Source: Sedimenticola sp.
GTDB lineage: Bacteria; Pseudomonadota; Gammaproteobacteria; Chromatiales; Chromatiaceae
Direction of reading: 5' to 3'
NCBI GenBank assembly: GCA_026989135.1
Contig: JALSJZ010000106.1
Span: 1-59,635, forward strand
Length of the DNA: 59,635 nucleotides
Positions 8,742-17,371 of this stretch are shown here, one piece after another. The position numbers were made by a program, and so were the translations under genes. Position 1 is the stretch's first letter. Every line of letters begins with the position of its first letter. The notes below the pieces were generated by a model. The model searched no databases. It was given only the letters and a program-made list of their open reading frames with translations, and was not told the origin of the DNA.

Positions 8742-9266
8742 GTGCCACAAACCAAGATTGATATTACCCCATCGCTCACCGTCCATGCGCTGCTGGAGGC
8801 CTATCCAGAGCTGGAGGATCTCTTGATCGGCATGGCTCCACCGTTCAAGAGGCTAAAGAACCCCATCCTGAGAAAGACGGTGGCCAAGGTGGCGACCATA
8901 GAGAATATTGCATCGGTTGGCGGCATTCCGCTCGATCTGCTGATTGGCAGACTTAGAGAGGCGGCAGGATTGCCGCAGAGCAGCAACAGCTACAGTGATC
9001 AGGATTACTTTGGCGATCCGCCGGAGTGGTTTTCGGCAGATAAGATCACATTTGCTGTGGATGAGAAAAAAGTGAGCGCCAAGGATGGGAAGTCACTGGT
9101 AGAGATTATGCTGGAGGCAGAGCAGGTCAACCCCGGTGATATTATCGAACTCACCACATCATTCCTGCCCGCGCCAGGGATTGACATCATGAAATCCAAA
9201 GGCTACCTGGCCTGGTCAAAAAAAGAGAGTGAAGACCGGGTCAACTCCTACTTTCTTAAACCATAG
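8742..9266 (+). CDS. DUF1858 + DUF2249 domain protein
   Basis: 174-residue soluble protein starting at GTG 8742. The N-terminus (KIDITPSLTVHALLEAYPEL) fits DUF1858, a helical domain found in hybrid-cluster and iron-sulfur/nitric-oxide-linked proteins. The C-terminal half (about 105-170: MLEAEQVNPGDIIELTT, then IDIMKSKGYLAW) fits DUF2249, a TusA-like fold. There is no Cys in the TusA active-site position, so simple sulfur transfer is unlikely. It may act in redox or metal homeostasis; the exact role is unknown. It lies 32 bp after the PilZ gene and may be co-transcribed. Confidence 0.7.
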   Translation: MPQTKIDITPSLTVHALLEAYPELEDLLIGMAPPFKRLKNPILRKTVAKVATIENIASVGGIPLDLLIGRLREAAGLPQSSNSYSDQDYFGDPPEWFSADKITFAVDEKKVSAKDGKSLVEIMLEAEQVNPGDIIELTTSFLPAPGIDIMKSKGYLAWSKKESEDRVNSYFLKP

Positions 9267-9283
9267 CGGCTGATTTTCCTGAG

Positions 9284-9727
9284 CTACAGGGCAAATACCT
9301 GGCGTATGATTTTGCCGAGCATCTCGACCTCCGGGGGGGAGTAGAGGGCTGTTATTCTCTTCCCTTTGCCATCAAAAAAGAGCGCACTGGCGGTGCTTAC
9401 AGCGTTGGCATTGGCAAATTGGCTGCCTCCGGGGGCGTTGATGTCTACCAGAATAAACTCCACCTCTGCCGTAAATTCGTCCCGTACCTGGCTAAAGCGC
9501 TCGATGAGCTGGTCGCTGACGGCATTGTTGCCATCATAGATGAGCACAATGGCAGGTCGGCCCTGTCCAATCAGCGAGGTATCGGAGTGGTAGCCTTGCG
9601 GCAGCATGGCCCAGCCAAATATCAGTATGCCGGTTGCAGTCAGCAGGATGACCAGTAGGTTCTGTTTTGTGGCGCCGCCCTGTCGAGTGCAGAGGTGCGT
9701 TTTGTGGTGGGTCTGTTGTCTGGTCAT
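9284..9727 (-). CDS. Membrane-anchored thioredoxin-fold protein without CxxC
   Basis: 147 residues. A basic N-terminus is followed by one membrane segment (about 24-43, LLVILLTATGILIFGWAM). The exported remainder has the thioredoxin-fold outline: a strand ending in VLIYDGN, FILVDIN, and a final strand then helix. The usual CxxC is replaced by DGNNAV and there are no active-site cysteines, so it cannot be a classical disulfide oxidoreductase. It may be a binding or scaffold variant. It is convergent with the DUF1858 gene (17 bp gap) and divergent from srmB. Confidence 0.6.
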   Translation of the reverse strand: MTRQQTHHKTHLCTRQGGATKQNLLVILLTATGILIFGWAMLPQGYHSDTSLIGQGRPAIVLIYDGNNAVSDQLIERFSQVRDEFTAEVEFILVDINAPGGSQFANANAVSTASALFFDGKGKRITALYSPPEVEMLGKIIRQVFAL

Positions 9728-9882
9728 GGTTTTTTGTCCTGGCAGGCGGGATATCTTATTCCATCAGCAGACAGCAGGTTTTGGTAATTGGTTCCCGCTG
9801 TTCTGCCATTGCAGGGCAACCGGCTGTTTTAGTGTAGAATCCACTGCTGTCCTGAACCCTTAATTTACAAAGGCCACCACTC

Positions 9883-11241
9883 TTGTTTTCTGAATTTGAT
9901 CTCGATAAGCGCCTGCTCAAGGCGGTTGATAAATTGGGTTTTGAAAAACCCACCCCGGTACAAACAGCGACCATTCCACCGGCCTTGGCACATAAAGATC
10001 TGCTGGTCAGCTCAGAGACGGGGAGCGGCAAGACGGCGGCTTTTCTGCTGCCAACACTGCACCAGATGCTGGTCAAAGCAGCGCCTGAGACAGGCAGCCG
10101 CATGCTGATACTGCTGCCCACCCGCGAACTGGCACGGCAGGTGATGAAGCATTTCAAACAGCTGGCAGCGTTTACCCATCTGAAGTTTGCCTTGATCTGC
10201 GGCGGCGAGACCTTCAAGTTTCAGCGCGCCATGTTCCGCAAAAATCCAGAGGTGATCATCGCCACCCCAGGGCGACTGCTGGAGCACATTGAGCACGGCA
10301 CCCCGGATTTTGAAGCGCTTGAATTCCTGATCCTGGATGAAGCCGACCGTATGCTGGATATGGGGTTGAGTGAAGATGTGCTAAAGATTGTCAGCTGCTG
10401 CAATGTCGATCGCCAGACGTTGCTCTTCTCGGCCACGCTCAATCACCGGGGGCTCTCGAAGATGATGGCCGGAATGCTGCGTGAGCCAGAGGCTATCCGG
10501 CTTAACAGCGTGCGGGATCGGCACCAAAATATCCGGCAGCAGATTATTGTGGCCGATGACAGCCTGCACAAAGGGCGTTTGACCGATTGGTTGCTAAGCA
10601 ATGAGACCTTCGACAAGGCGATGATCTTTACCAACACCCGCATTCAGGCCGATAAGTTGGGCAGTTACCTGCGCAGCAGAGGCCAGCGCATGGGTGTGCT
10701 GCACGGTGATCTGGAGCAGGATGAGCGCAACCGAATTATGCAGCTGCTGCGCCAGGGCATCATCAATGTATTGGTGGCCACCGATGTGGCAGCACGCGGG
10801 ATCGATGTCAAAGGGGTTGATCTGGTGATCAATTTTGATATGGCGCGCAGTGGCAAAGAGCATGTGCACCGTATCGGCCGTACCGGTCGTGCCGGGGAGG
10901 AGGGGCTGGCCATCTGTTTAATCAGCCCGCAGGAGTGGAATCTGATGTCCAGTGTCGGGCGCTATCTGCGAATTGATTTTGAGCAGCGCATGATTGAATC
11001 GCAGCTGGGCAAATATAAAGGGCCGCATAAAGTTAAAGCATCGGGAAAGGCCGCGGGTACAAAAAAAGAGAAAGAGAAGGATAGAGAGAAAAAGGAGCGA
11101 CAGAAGAAGAAGGGAAAAGAGGTGAAGATCAAGCAGCGCCACCGGGACAAGAAAAATATCGGCAAGCGGCGCAAACCAACCGTACAGATTGAAGATAAGC
11201 CCACGCCAAGTGGCTTCAAGCCACTGATGAAGAAAAAGTGA
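9883..11241 (+). CDS. srmB: DEAD-box ATP-dependent RNA helicase SrmB
   Basis: RNA helicase of 452 residues that in E. coli helps assemble the large ribosomal subunit. The helicase motifs are intact: SETGSGKTAA (motif I, about 46-55), PTRELA, TPGR, DEAD (152-155), SAT, and HRIGRTGRAG (about 329). The Lys/Glu-rich tail (about 385-450) contains KNIGKRRKP, a signature also seen in E. coli SrmB. Translation appears to start at TTG 9883, with AAAGG 9 nt upstream, because LFSEFDLDKRLL aligns with the SrmB N-terminus. A DUF3820 gene and yaeQ follow almost without gaps. Confidence 0.93.
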   Translation: MFSEFDLDKRLLKAVDKLGFEKPTPVQTATIPPALAHKDLLVSSETGSGKTAAFLLPTLHQMLVKAAPETGSRMLILLPTRELARQVMKHFKQLAAFTHLKFALICGGETFKFQRAMFRKNPEVIIATPGRLLEHIEHGTPDFEALEFLILDEADRMLDMGLSEDVLKIVSCCNVDRQTLLFSATLNHRGLSKMMAGMLREPEAIRLNSVRDRHQNIRQQIIVADDSLHKGRLTDWLLSNETFDKAMIFTNTRIQADKLGSYLRSRGQRMGVLHGDLEQDERNRIMQLLRQGIINVLVATDVAARGIDVKGVDLVINFDMARSGKEHVHRIGRTGRAGEEGLAICLISPQEWNLMSSVGRYLRIDFEQRMIESQLGKYKGPHKVKASGKAAGTKKEKEKDREKKERQKKKGKEVKIKQRHRDKKNIGKRRKPTVQIEDKPTPSGFKPLMKKK

Positions 11242-11247
11242 TGAGCC

Positions 11248-11493
11248 ATGGATAACAGCGAGATTTTGTTAGAGAAGGAAGATCTGGTCAGGCTGGCCAA
11301 AACCGAGATGCCCTTTGGCAAATATAAAGGGTCGCTGCTGATCGATCTGCCAGAACCCTACCTGCTCTGGTTTGCTGATAAAGGGTTTCCCGAGGGTCGG
11401 CTGGGGATGCTGCTGAAGCTCTCCTTAGAGATCAAGATCAATGGCCTGACTCATCTGATTGATCCACTGAAACAGCGTCCAACGCTCCACTGA
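11248..11493 (+). CDS. DUF3820 family small protein
   Basis: 81-residue protein centred on MPFGKYKGSLLIDLPEPYLL followed by WF, the hallmark of the DUF3820 family. It is sometimes linked to exonuclease-like quorum proteins by fold prediction, but no activity is established. It starts 6 bp after srmB, and its TGA overlaps the yaeQ ATG (TGATG at 11491-11495), so the three genes are probably one operon with translational coupling. Confidence 0.82.
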   Translation: MDNSEILLEKEDLVRLAKTEMPFGKYKGSLLIDLPEPYLLWFADKGFPEGRLGMLLKLSLEIKINGLTHLIDPLKQRPTLH

Positions 11494-12029
11494 TGGCGAT
11501 CAAATCAACCATATTCAAAGCCGATCTACAGATTGCAGATATGGATCGCAACTACTATCAGCCGCACCTTTTGACGCTGGCGCGCCACCCTTCCGAGACA
11601 GATGAGCGGATGATGGTCAGGCTGCTGGCTTTTGCACTGCACGCCGATAAGGCACTCTCTTTCACCAAAGGGCTGAGCAGTGATGAAGAACCGGATCTTT
11701 GGTTAAAAAATCTGAGTGATGAGGTTGAGCTATGGATCGATCTTGGCCAGCCAGACGAGAAGCGCATCCGCAAGGCCTGTGGGCGCGCCAAACAGGTGAT
11801 CATCTACTGTTACAGCAGCCGCAGTGCTACAGTCTGGTGGGAGCAAAACAGCAGCAAGCTACAGCGCTTTGACAATCTTAGAGTGATTCATATCCCGAAT
11901 GATGTCAGCAAGCAACTGGCCTATCTGGCGCAACGCAATATGCAGCTACAGTGCACCATACAGGATGGACAGCTCTGGCTGGCGGATGATGCCGAGTCGG
12001 TAGAGGTGAACTTGGCGGCCTGGAAGTGA
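11493..12029 (+). CDS. yaeQ: YaeQ family protein
   Basis: 178-residue protein of the YaeQ family, which has a PD-(D/E)XK nuclease-like fold. It has the family N-terminus MAIKSTIFKADLQIADMDR and the E-x-Q-type core EVELWIDLGQPDEKRIRKAC. YaeQ was linked to RfaH-type transcription elongation in E. coli, but the biochemical role is unclear. It is the last gene of the srmB-DUF3820-yaeQ unit and is convergent with ybiT (55 bp gap; a short CGGAAG/CTTCCG hairpin at 12037-12053 lies between). Confidence 0.9.
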   Translation: MAIKSTIFKADLQIADMDRNYYQPHLLTLARHPSETDERMMVRLLAFALHADKALSFTKGLSSDEEPDLWLKNLSDEVELWIDLGQPDEKRIRKACGRAKQVIIYCYSSRSATVWWEQNSSKLQRFDNLRVIHIPNDVSKQLAYLAQRNMQLQCTIQDGQLWLADDAESVEVNLAAWK

Positions 12030-12084
12030 GTAGCTGCGGAAGCCCCACTTCCGATAGAGCGGATGAATGGGGATAGCGCTTGCG

Positions 12085-13701
12085 TTATGACGCCTTGCTG
12101 CTGACCTCGATCTCAACCCCCTGGCTGTGCAGATAGTCGTCATAGCTGCCGCTGAAGTTGACGATGCCGTCGGCTGTCAGTTCAATGATGCGGGTGGCCA
12201 GCGATGATACAAATTCACGGTCGTGGCTCACGAAGAGCAGGGTGCCGGGGAAGTTCTCCAACGCCAGGTTGAGCGACTCAATGGTCTCCATATCCATGTG
12301 GTTGGTTGGTTCATCCATTAGCAGGATGTTGGGCTGCTGTAGCATGATTTTGCCAAACAGCATGCGCCCCTGCTCGCCACCAGAGAGGACATTGACCTGC
12401 TTGTTGATCTCATCCTGAGAGAAGAGCAGCCGCCCCAAAGTGCCGCGAATCACCTGCTCGTCATCGCTCTCTTTGCCCCACTGTTCCATCCAGTCGTAGA
12501 GGTTTGTCTCTTCGCTGAAGTCTGCGGAGTGATCCTGGGCGTAGTAGCCGATATTACTGTTTTCTGACCACTTTACCGTGCCGCTGTCGGGTGTCAGATC
12601 ACCCACCAGGGTGCGCAGCAGGGTGGTCTTGCCGATGCCGTTGGGGCCGATGATGGCAACCCGTTCGCCCACTTCGATCATCAGGTCTAACTTGCTGAAG
12701 AGCGGTTGCCCTTCGAATCCTTTGCTGACGCCTTCCAGCTCCAGCGCCAGACGAAAGAGCTTTTTCTCCTGGTTGAAGCGGATGTAGGGGCTGATCCGGC
12801 TGGAGGGTTTGATCTCATCCAGCTCGATTTTGTCGATCTGCCGGGCGCGGGAGGTGGCCTGCTTGGCCTTGGATGCGTTGGCAGAGAAGCGGCTGACAAA
12901 GGTCTGCAGCTCGGCAATCTTGGCCTTTTTCTTGGCGTTATCGGCGTACATGCGCTCGCGGATCTGGGTGGAGGCGATCATGTAGTCGTCGTAGTTGCCG
13001 GGGTAGACGCGGATCTCGCCGTAGTCGAGATCGGCCATGTGGGTGCAGACGCTGTTCAGAAAATGACGATCATGTGAAATGATGATCATGGTACTGTTGC
13101 GTTTGTTCAGCTCGTTTTCCAGCCAGCGAATGGTATTGATGTCGAGGTTGTTGGTCGGCTCGTCCAGCAGCATGATGTCTGGGTCGGCAAACAGTGCCTG
13201 TGCCAGCAATACTCGCAGTTTCCAGCCGGGGGCGACGGCGCTCATCAGGCCATTGTGCTGCTCCAGTGGGATATCCAGCCCCAGCAGCAGCTCACCCGCG
13301 CGGGACTCGGCGGTGTAGCCATCCATCTCGGCAAATTCGACCTCCAGTTCGGCTACCTTCATGCCCTCCTCTTCGCTCATCTCGGGCAGGGCGTAGATGC
13401 GGTCGCGCTCCTGTTTGACCACCCACAGCTCTGCGTGACCCATGATGACGGTATCCAGAACCGTCTCCTCTTCAAAAGCAAACTGGTCTTGGCGCAGTTT
13501 GCCGAGCCGCTCGTTAGGGGCAAGATTGATGTTGCCAGCGGTGGGATCCAGATCGCCTCCGAGGATTTTCATAAAGGTCGATTTGCCACAACCATTGGCT
13601 CCGATCAGGCCGTAGCGGTTGCCGCCACCAAATTTGACAGAGACGTTTTCAAACAGGGGCTTGGCCCCGAATTGCATAGTGATGTTGGCGGTAGAGATCA
13701 A
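12085..13701 (-). CDS. ybiT: ABC-F family ATPase YbiT
   Basis: Soluble ABC-F ATPase of 538 residues that acts on the ribosome (translation factor family). Two nucleotide-binding domains are present. The first has Walker [10 protein letters not shown] (about 35-43), the family-typical degenerate signature [10 protein letters not shown] and Walker [12 protein letters not shown]. The second has [18 protein letters not shown] and [11 protein letters not shown]. The inter-domain linker contains [19 protein letters not shown]. The start is TTG 13701, which aligns with the E. coli YbiT Met nine residues before MQFG. A short upstream ORF overlaps this start, and a hairpin with a U-run lies in the leader. 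Confidence 0.93.
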   Translation of the reverse strand: MISTANITMQFGAKPLFENVSVKFGGGNRYGLIGANGCGKSTFMKILGGDLDPTAGNINLAPNERLGKLRQDQFAFEEETVLDTVIMGHAELWVVKQERDRIYALPEMSEEEGMKVAELEVEFAEMDGYTAESRAGELLLGLDIPLEQHNGLMSAVAPGWKLRVLLAQALFADPDIMLLDEPTNNLDINTIRWLENELNKRNSTMIIISHDRHFLNSVCTHMADLDYGEIRVYPGNYDDYMIASTQIRERMYADNAKKKAKIAELQTFVSRFSANASKAKQATSRARQIDKIELDEIKPSSRISPYIRFNQEKKLFRLALELEGVSKGFEGQPLFSKLDLMIEVGERVAIIGPNGIGKTTLLRTLVGDLTPDSGTVKWSENSNIGYYAQDHSADFSEETNLYDWMEQWGKESDDEQVIRGTLGRLLFSQDEINKQVNVLSGGEQGRMLFGKIMLQQPNILLMDEPTNHMDMETIESLNLALENFPGTLLFVSHDREFVSSLATRIIELTADGIVNFSGSYDDYLHSQGVEIEVSSKAS

Positions 13702-13766
13702 GGTGTTATTCCGTATCGCCGCTCCCGCGCTTCCTGCGCCCGCGGCATACCGTACGTCCTGTACAT
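13698..13766 (-). CDS. Possible leader peptide upstream of ybiT
   Basis: A 22-codon ORF ([18 protein letters not shown], then GITP) starts at ATG 13766, directly after a U-run, and ends with TGA overlapping the ybiT TTG start as TTGA. It contains six arginines. ybiT itself has a weak ribosome-binding site, so translation may depend on coupling. Many ABC-F genes are controlled by leader peptides or attenuation. No clear ribosome-binding site precedes this ORF, so it may be accidental. Confidence 0.3.
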   Translation of the reverse strand: MYRTYGMPRAQEARERRYGITP

Positions 13767-13802
13767 AAAAAACGCCCTGGCAGATAGGTCTCAGGGCGTT
13801 TT
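13767..13802 (-). terminator. Hairpin with U-run in the ybiT leader
   Basis: AAAACGCCCTG and CAGGGCGTTTT (13792-13802 and 13769-13779) pair perfectly around a 12-nt loop. On the minus strand six T's (13772-13767) follow the arm, giving an intrinsic-terminator shape inside the ybiT leader. It could be an attenuator, or a bidirectional terminator insulating ybiT from the divergent cluster at 13921. Confidence 0.6.
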
Positions 13803-13920
13803 GGGATTTGGTAATTGACCATTATCTCACAACTTACTCCGGTGGGAAGAAAAAAAGGGTGCGATGTGGGAAAGGCTCTCCTAAAATGGGTGCTGATTTC
13901 AGCCTCAGCGAACGTTATCT

Positions 13921-15168
13921 ATGGAAAAATTGAACCAGGTTTTATTGCATCCCAAAAATAGGGTGGGTGCAGATCTTGAAGCGTGGCTTGCGCATGTGGG
14001 TGGAGAGGGGTTGCAGGTTGCGCTGCAAGACCCTTCCCGATTGGTTGCACTGGTAAAGGAGGCAGAACTGCCCGGCCTGGGCGGGAGCGGCTTCCCGGTG
14101 CATATCAAGTGGGCGGCGGTTGCGCAGCAGAGAGAGGCAAAAGAGAAATACCTGATCTGCAATGGCAACGAGGATGAACCCGGCACCTTTAAGGATCGTA
14201 TGCTGCTGGAAGAGACACCGCACCAGATCATTGAAGGGGCAACGATCACCGCGCTGGCGACCGGGATCAACCGAATTGTTTTTTACATCAACCCCGATCT
14301 GGACGGCGGCATTGACGCGATGCGTACCGCAGTGGCGCAGTGGCAAGCGTCTGGGCTTGTGGACAAGGCGGCCGTGGCGTTGAAAAGAGCGCTGAAGTAT
14401 CAGGTGGTGGAAAGTTCCGGTCACTATATTGGCGGTGAAGAGACGGCGGCCATTGAGTCGGTGGAGGGAAAATTCCCCTTCCCGCGTGGCAAGCCGCCGT
14501 ATCCTGCCCAGCATGGTGTGCATGGCTATCCCACGCTGGTCAACAATATGGAGACCATGGCCAATATCCCCCATCTGGTGCGCAATGGTGCGCAGTGGTT
14601 TAAGGATCAGGGCATTGGCAAAGCGGGTGGCACCAAGATCTTCTGTCTGAGTGGTGATGTGCTGAAACCCGGCTCCTACGAGCTGCCAATGGGTACGCCG
14701 CTGAAGGATCTGATCTACACCTACGGTGGCGGTGTGTTGCTGGGGAAAAAACTGAAGGCGGTGTTTACCGGCGGCCCATCGAATACCATTCTGACTCCGA
14801 AGGATCTGGATGTGCCGCTGGATTTTGACTCGGTGCGGGCGCGCCGCTCCAGCCTGGGAACCGGAGCGATGATCGTGATCTCTGAAGGAACCGGCATCGT
14901 CAAGCGGGTTTCAGAGTATGTCGATTTCTTTGCCCACTCCTCCTGTGGCCAGTGTCCGCCCTGCAAGACGGGTACTTATTATATATCTCAGCTGCTGGGC
15001 AAGATTGATACCGGCCAGGGGCGGCAGGCCGATCTCGATTCGCTGGAAAATCTATGCGAGATACTGCCGGGCAGTGGACGCTGCCATCTGCTGGATGGTG
15101 CAGTGAAGGTGCTGGAGAGTTCACTCTACCATTTCAAGGATGAGTATGAGCAGGCGCTCAGACGGTAG
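13921..15168 (+). CDS. Stand-alone NuoF/HoxF-like NADH-binding flavoprotein subunit
   Basis: 415-residue homologue of the NADH-oxidising subunit of complex I. The NAD(H) loop is GLGGSGFPVHIKW (about 52-64), the FMN loop is CNGNEDEPGTFKDR (about 80-93), and GGEETAAIESVEGKFPFPR is typical of NuoF. The N3-type [4Fe-4S] site is complete: Cys342, Cys345, Cys348 (CGQCPPC) and Cys388 (GSGRC). The usual Arg-Gly-Gly-Ala-Gly loop is altered to Leu-Gly-Gly-Ser-Gly. There is no NuoE, NuoG or hydrogenase nearby. It heads the kor/rnf cluster, so it may pass electrons between NADH and that system (inference). Confidence 0.85.
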   Translation: MEKLNQVLLHPKNRVGADLEAWLAHVGGEGLQVALQDPSRLVALVKEAELPGLGGSGFPVHIKWAAVAQQREAKEKYLICNGNEDEPGTFKDRMLLEETPHQIIEGATITALATGINRIVFYINPDLDGGIDAMRTAVAQWQASGLVDKAAVALKRALKYQVVESSGHYIGGEETAAIESVEGKFPFPRGKPPYPAQHGVHGYPTLVNNMETMANIPHLVRNGAQWFKDQGIGKAGGTKIFCLSGDVLKPGSYELPMGTPLKDLIYTYGGGVLLGKKLKAVFTGGPSNTILTPKDLDVPLDFDSVRARRSSLGTGAMIVISEGTGIVKRVSEYVDFFAHSSCGQCPPCKTGTYYISQLLGKIDTGQGRQADLDSLENLCEILPGSGRCHLLDGAVKVLESSLYHFKDEYEQALRR

Positions 15169-15262
15169 TGTGCTCCCCTGTTGGGTAACCGATGGATTAT
15201 GACGGCTATAAACAATGACTTATGCTCAATGAAAAAAAGATAAATTTAAGTGATTATATTAT

Positions 15263-15291
15263 TTGACCTCGCGGCTCACTTTTGACATAGT
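15263..15291 (+). promoter_or_regulatory. Candidate sigma-70 promoter upstream of korA
   Basis: TTGACC (15263-15268), a 17-nt spacer and CATAGT (15286-15291) resemble -35/-10 elements, five and four matches respectively. The gap between the NuoF-like gene and korA is 286 bp, the longest in the cluster, so a separate promoter here is plausible. Confidence 0.4.
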
Positions 15292-15376
15292 GCGGCCTCT
15301 TTGAGAATTATTGCAGCGATTTTTAGGGCTGTTTCTGCCTGTAAAATCCAACGGAAAGCCTATAGTTTCGGGCGGT

Positions 15377-15417
15377 GCGCACAGCTTCACTACTGCGCGC
15401 AGCCATAAGTTTTTTTT
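15377..15417 (+). terminator. Possible attenuator hairpin before korA
   Basis: GCGCACA (15377-15383) pairs with TGCGCGC (15394-15400), with one mismatch and a 10-nt loop. Eight T's follow at 15410-15417. It lies 38 bp before the korA ATG. It could end the NuoF-like transcript or attenuate korA. The stem is short and the T-run is 9 nt away, so confidence is low. Confidence 0.3.
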
Positions 15418-15454
15418 AAAAATACATCCTTGAGAGTACTTCACGGGAAGGCCT

Positions 15455-17359
15455 ATGACTAAACAAGCAACAGCGCAAAAAAGCAATGTCGCTGAGATTT
15501 CCGCAGGAAAACCAAAGCGTATTGAAGAGCATATTATTGAGGTTGTCAGTGACTCTGGCGAAGGTGCCCAGAAGTGTGGGCAGACCTTTGGCACAGTTAG
15601 TGGCAAGATGGGGAACGGCGTCTGGACAGTGGAGATCATCCCTGCTGAGATTCAGCCGCCCGCCCGTTCGAAGGAGGGTGCCAGTGGTGTTCGCATCCGG
15701 CTGGGTTCCAAATATGTCACCAACATGGGTGACCAGGCTGATCTGGTTATCGCCTTCAATGAACAGGTGCTCTACAACCGCATCGTAAACGGTGCCTTTC
15801 GCAAGGGTACAGTGGTTCTGCTGGAGAGCAAGTGGGCAGAGGATCCGCAGCCAGCCATCCGCGAGCAGTATGCTGCCGCGCTGGCCGACTTCAATGAGCG
15901 CGGCCTGATTATTCATGAGCTGCCGCTTGAGAAAGAGTGCCTCAAGATTGTTAAAAATGCCCGTCAGGGCAAAAACATGTTTGTGCTTGGCATGCTCTGC
16001 CGTATCTACAGTCGTGACACCCAGCGCGCTCTGGATGAGATTGCAAAGGTCTTCGCGCGAAAGGGCGAGAAGGTGATCAAGCCAAACCACGAGCTGTTTA
16101 AGGCTGGCTACCAGTATGCTGCTGAGAATCTTGATTATCATTACGAGGTTATCCCAGAGCGTGAGGGGCTGCAGAAGCCTACCGTGGTAACCAACGGTAA
16201 TACCGCCGTTGGGCTGGGTATACTGGCTTCCGGTATGGATATGCTGGCGATGTATCCGATCACTCCGGCAACCTCTGTCTCTCACTATGTGTCAGAGGTG
16301 TTTCACCATACCGGCGGGTTTATGCATCAGGCTGAGGATGAGATCGCGGCTGTTGCCTATGCCGTAGGCTCCTCCTTTGCAGGCAGAACCGCTGTTACGG
16401 TCACCTCTGGCCCCGGTATGGCGCTTAAGACCGAGATTCTGGGTCTGGCGGTGATGTGTGAGGTACCGCTGGTAGTTGTCAATGTGCAGCGTGGCGGCCC
16501 GGCAACCGGCCAGCCGACCAAGATCGAGCAGGGTGATCTGCTCTCAGCGATCTACAGCATGCCTGGCGACGCACCCAAAATCGTCATGGCGCCAGCCACC
16601 ATCTCCGAGTGCTTTCACTTTGTGATCACGGCACGCAAGCTGGCTGAAGCCTTCCGCACCCCGGTCATTATCCTGACCGATGCCAACCTGGCGACCGCTG
16701 TACAACCCTATGATCGTCCAGAGCCTCAGGCCGAATGGCTCTCTGCGCCGATTGACCAGTCCGAGTGGGACAAAAATATTCCACCCTATGACTGGGATGA
16801 TGAGACCGGCCTGTCACCACGGCCAATCCCAGGTCAGCCCGGTGGTGAGTACGTCCTGACCGGCCTGGCTCACACCAAGCGCAGTAAGGTGGCCTACGAC
16901 TCCATGTCAAACCAGATCGGTTGTAACATGCGCAGCCGCAAGATGTCCGCCTTTGCCGCCACCTTGCAGCGCCCCGAGATCTATGGTGACAAAGAGGGCG
17001 ACATCCTGGTTCTCTCCTGGGGTTCTACCATGGGCGCCGTACGGGAGGCCGTGGATCGCATGCGAGCAGATGGCCACAAAATATCCAACGTACACCTGCG
17101 ATTCCTGCATCCGTTTGAGAAGGATCTGAAAGAGATCTTCTCCAAATTTAAGAAGGTGATGACTGTCGAGCTGAACTACAGCGACGACCCTGATATGCCG
17201 CTGATCACCGATGCCACTCGCCGCTATGCGCAGCTGGCCAATATCCTGCGTCATCATACGCTGCTGGATATTGACTGCTGGTCTATCGTGCAGGCAGCCC
17301 CGCTGCAGCCCGGTGTGATTTGTGAGGCCGTTCTTGGTCGTCTGAAGAAACTGAATTAG
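15455..17359 (+). CDS. korA: 2-oxoglutarate:acceptor oxidoreductase, fused gamma-alpha subunit
   Basis: 634-residue subunit of the 2-oxoacid:ferredoxin oxidoreductase family, which interconverts 2-oxoglutarate with succinyl-CoA plus CO2 using low-potential electrons. An N-terminal gamma domain (about 28-215, GAQKCGQTFGTVSGKMGNGV) is fused to the alpha domain. The alpha domain has YPITPATSVSHYVSEVF (about 268), QAEDEIAAVAYAVGSSFAG, VTSGPGMALKTEILGLA and QRGGPATGQPTKIEQGDL, all typical of KorA. Assignment to 2-oxoglutarate rests on KorA-like motifs plus the sucCD neighbours; another 2-oxoacid is possible. Ribosome-binding site GGGAAGG is 4 nt before the ATG. korB follows after 12 bp. Confidence 0.9.
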   Translation: MTKQATAQKSNVAEISAGKPKRIEEHIIEVVSDSGEGAQKCGQTFGTVSGKMGNGVWTVEIIPAEIQPPARSKEGASGVRIRLGSKYVTNMGDQADLVIAFNEQVLYNRIVNGAFRKGTVVLLESKWAEDPQPAIREQYAAALADFNERGLIIHELPLEKECLKIVKNARQGKNMFVLGMLCRIYSRDTQRALDEIAKVFARKGEKVIKPNHELFKAGYQYAAENLDYHYEVIPEREGLQKPTVVTNGNTAVGLGILASGMDMLAMYPITPATSVSHYVSEVFHHTGGFMHQAEDEIAAVAYAVGSSFAGRTAVTVTSGPGMALKTEILGLAVMCEVPLVVVNVQRGGPATGQPTKIEQGDLLSAIYSMPGDAPKIVMAPATISECFHFVITARKLAEAFRTPVIILTDANLATAVQPYDRPEPQAEWLSAPIDQSEWDKNIPPYDWDDETGLSPRPIPGQPGGEYVLTGLAHTKRSKVAYDSMSNQIGCNMRSRKMSAFAATLQRPEIYGDKEGDILVLSWGSTMGAVREAVDRMRADGHKISNVHLRFLHPFEKDLKEIFSKFKKVMTVELNYSDDPDMPLITDATRRYAQLANILRHHTLLDIDCWSIVQAAPLQPGVICEAVLGRLKKLN

Positions 17360-17371
17360 GAGATTACGTCG

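Noticed and set aside
12037-12053. Terminator between yaeQ and ybiT
   Set aside because: The CGGAAG/CTTCCG stem is only 6 bp and has no T-run.
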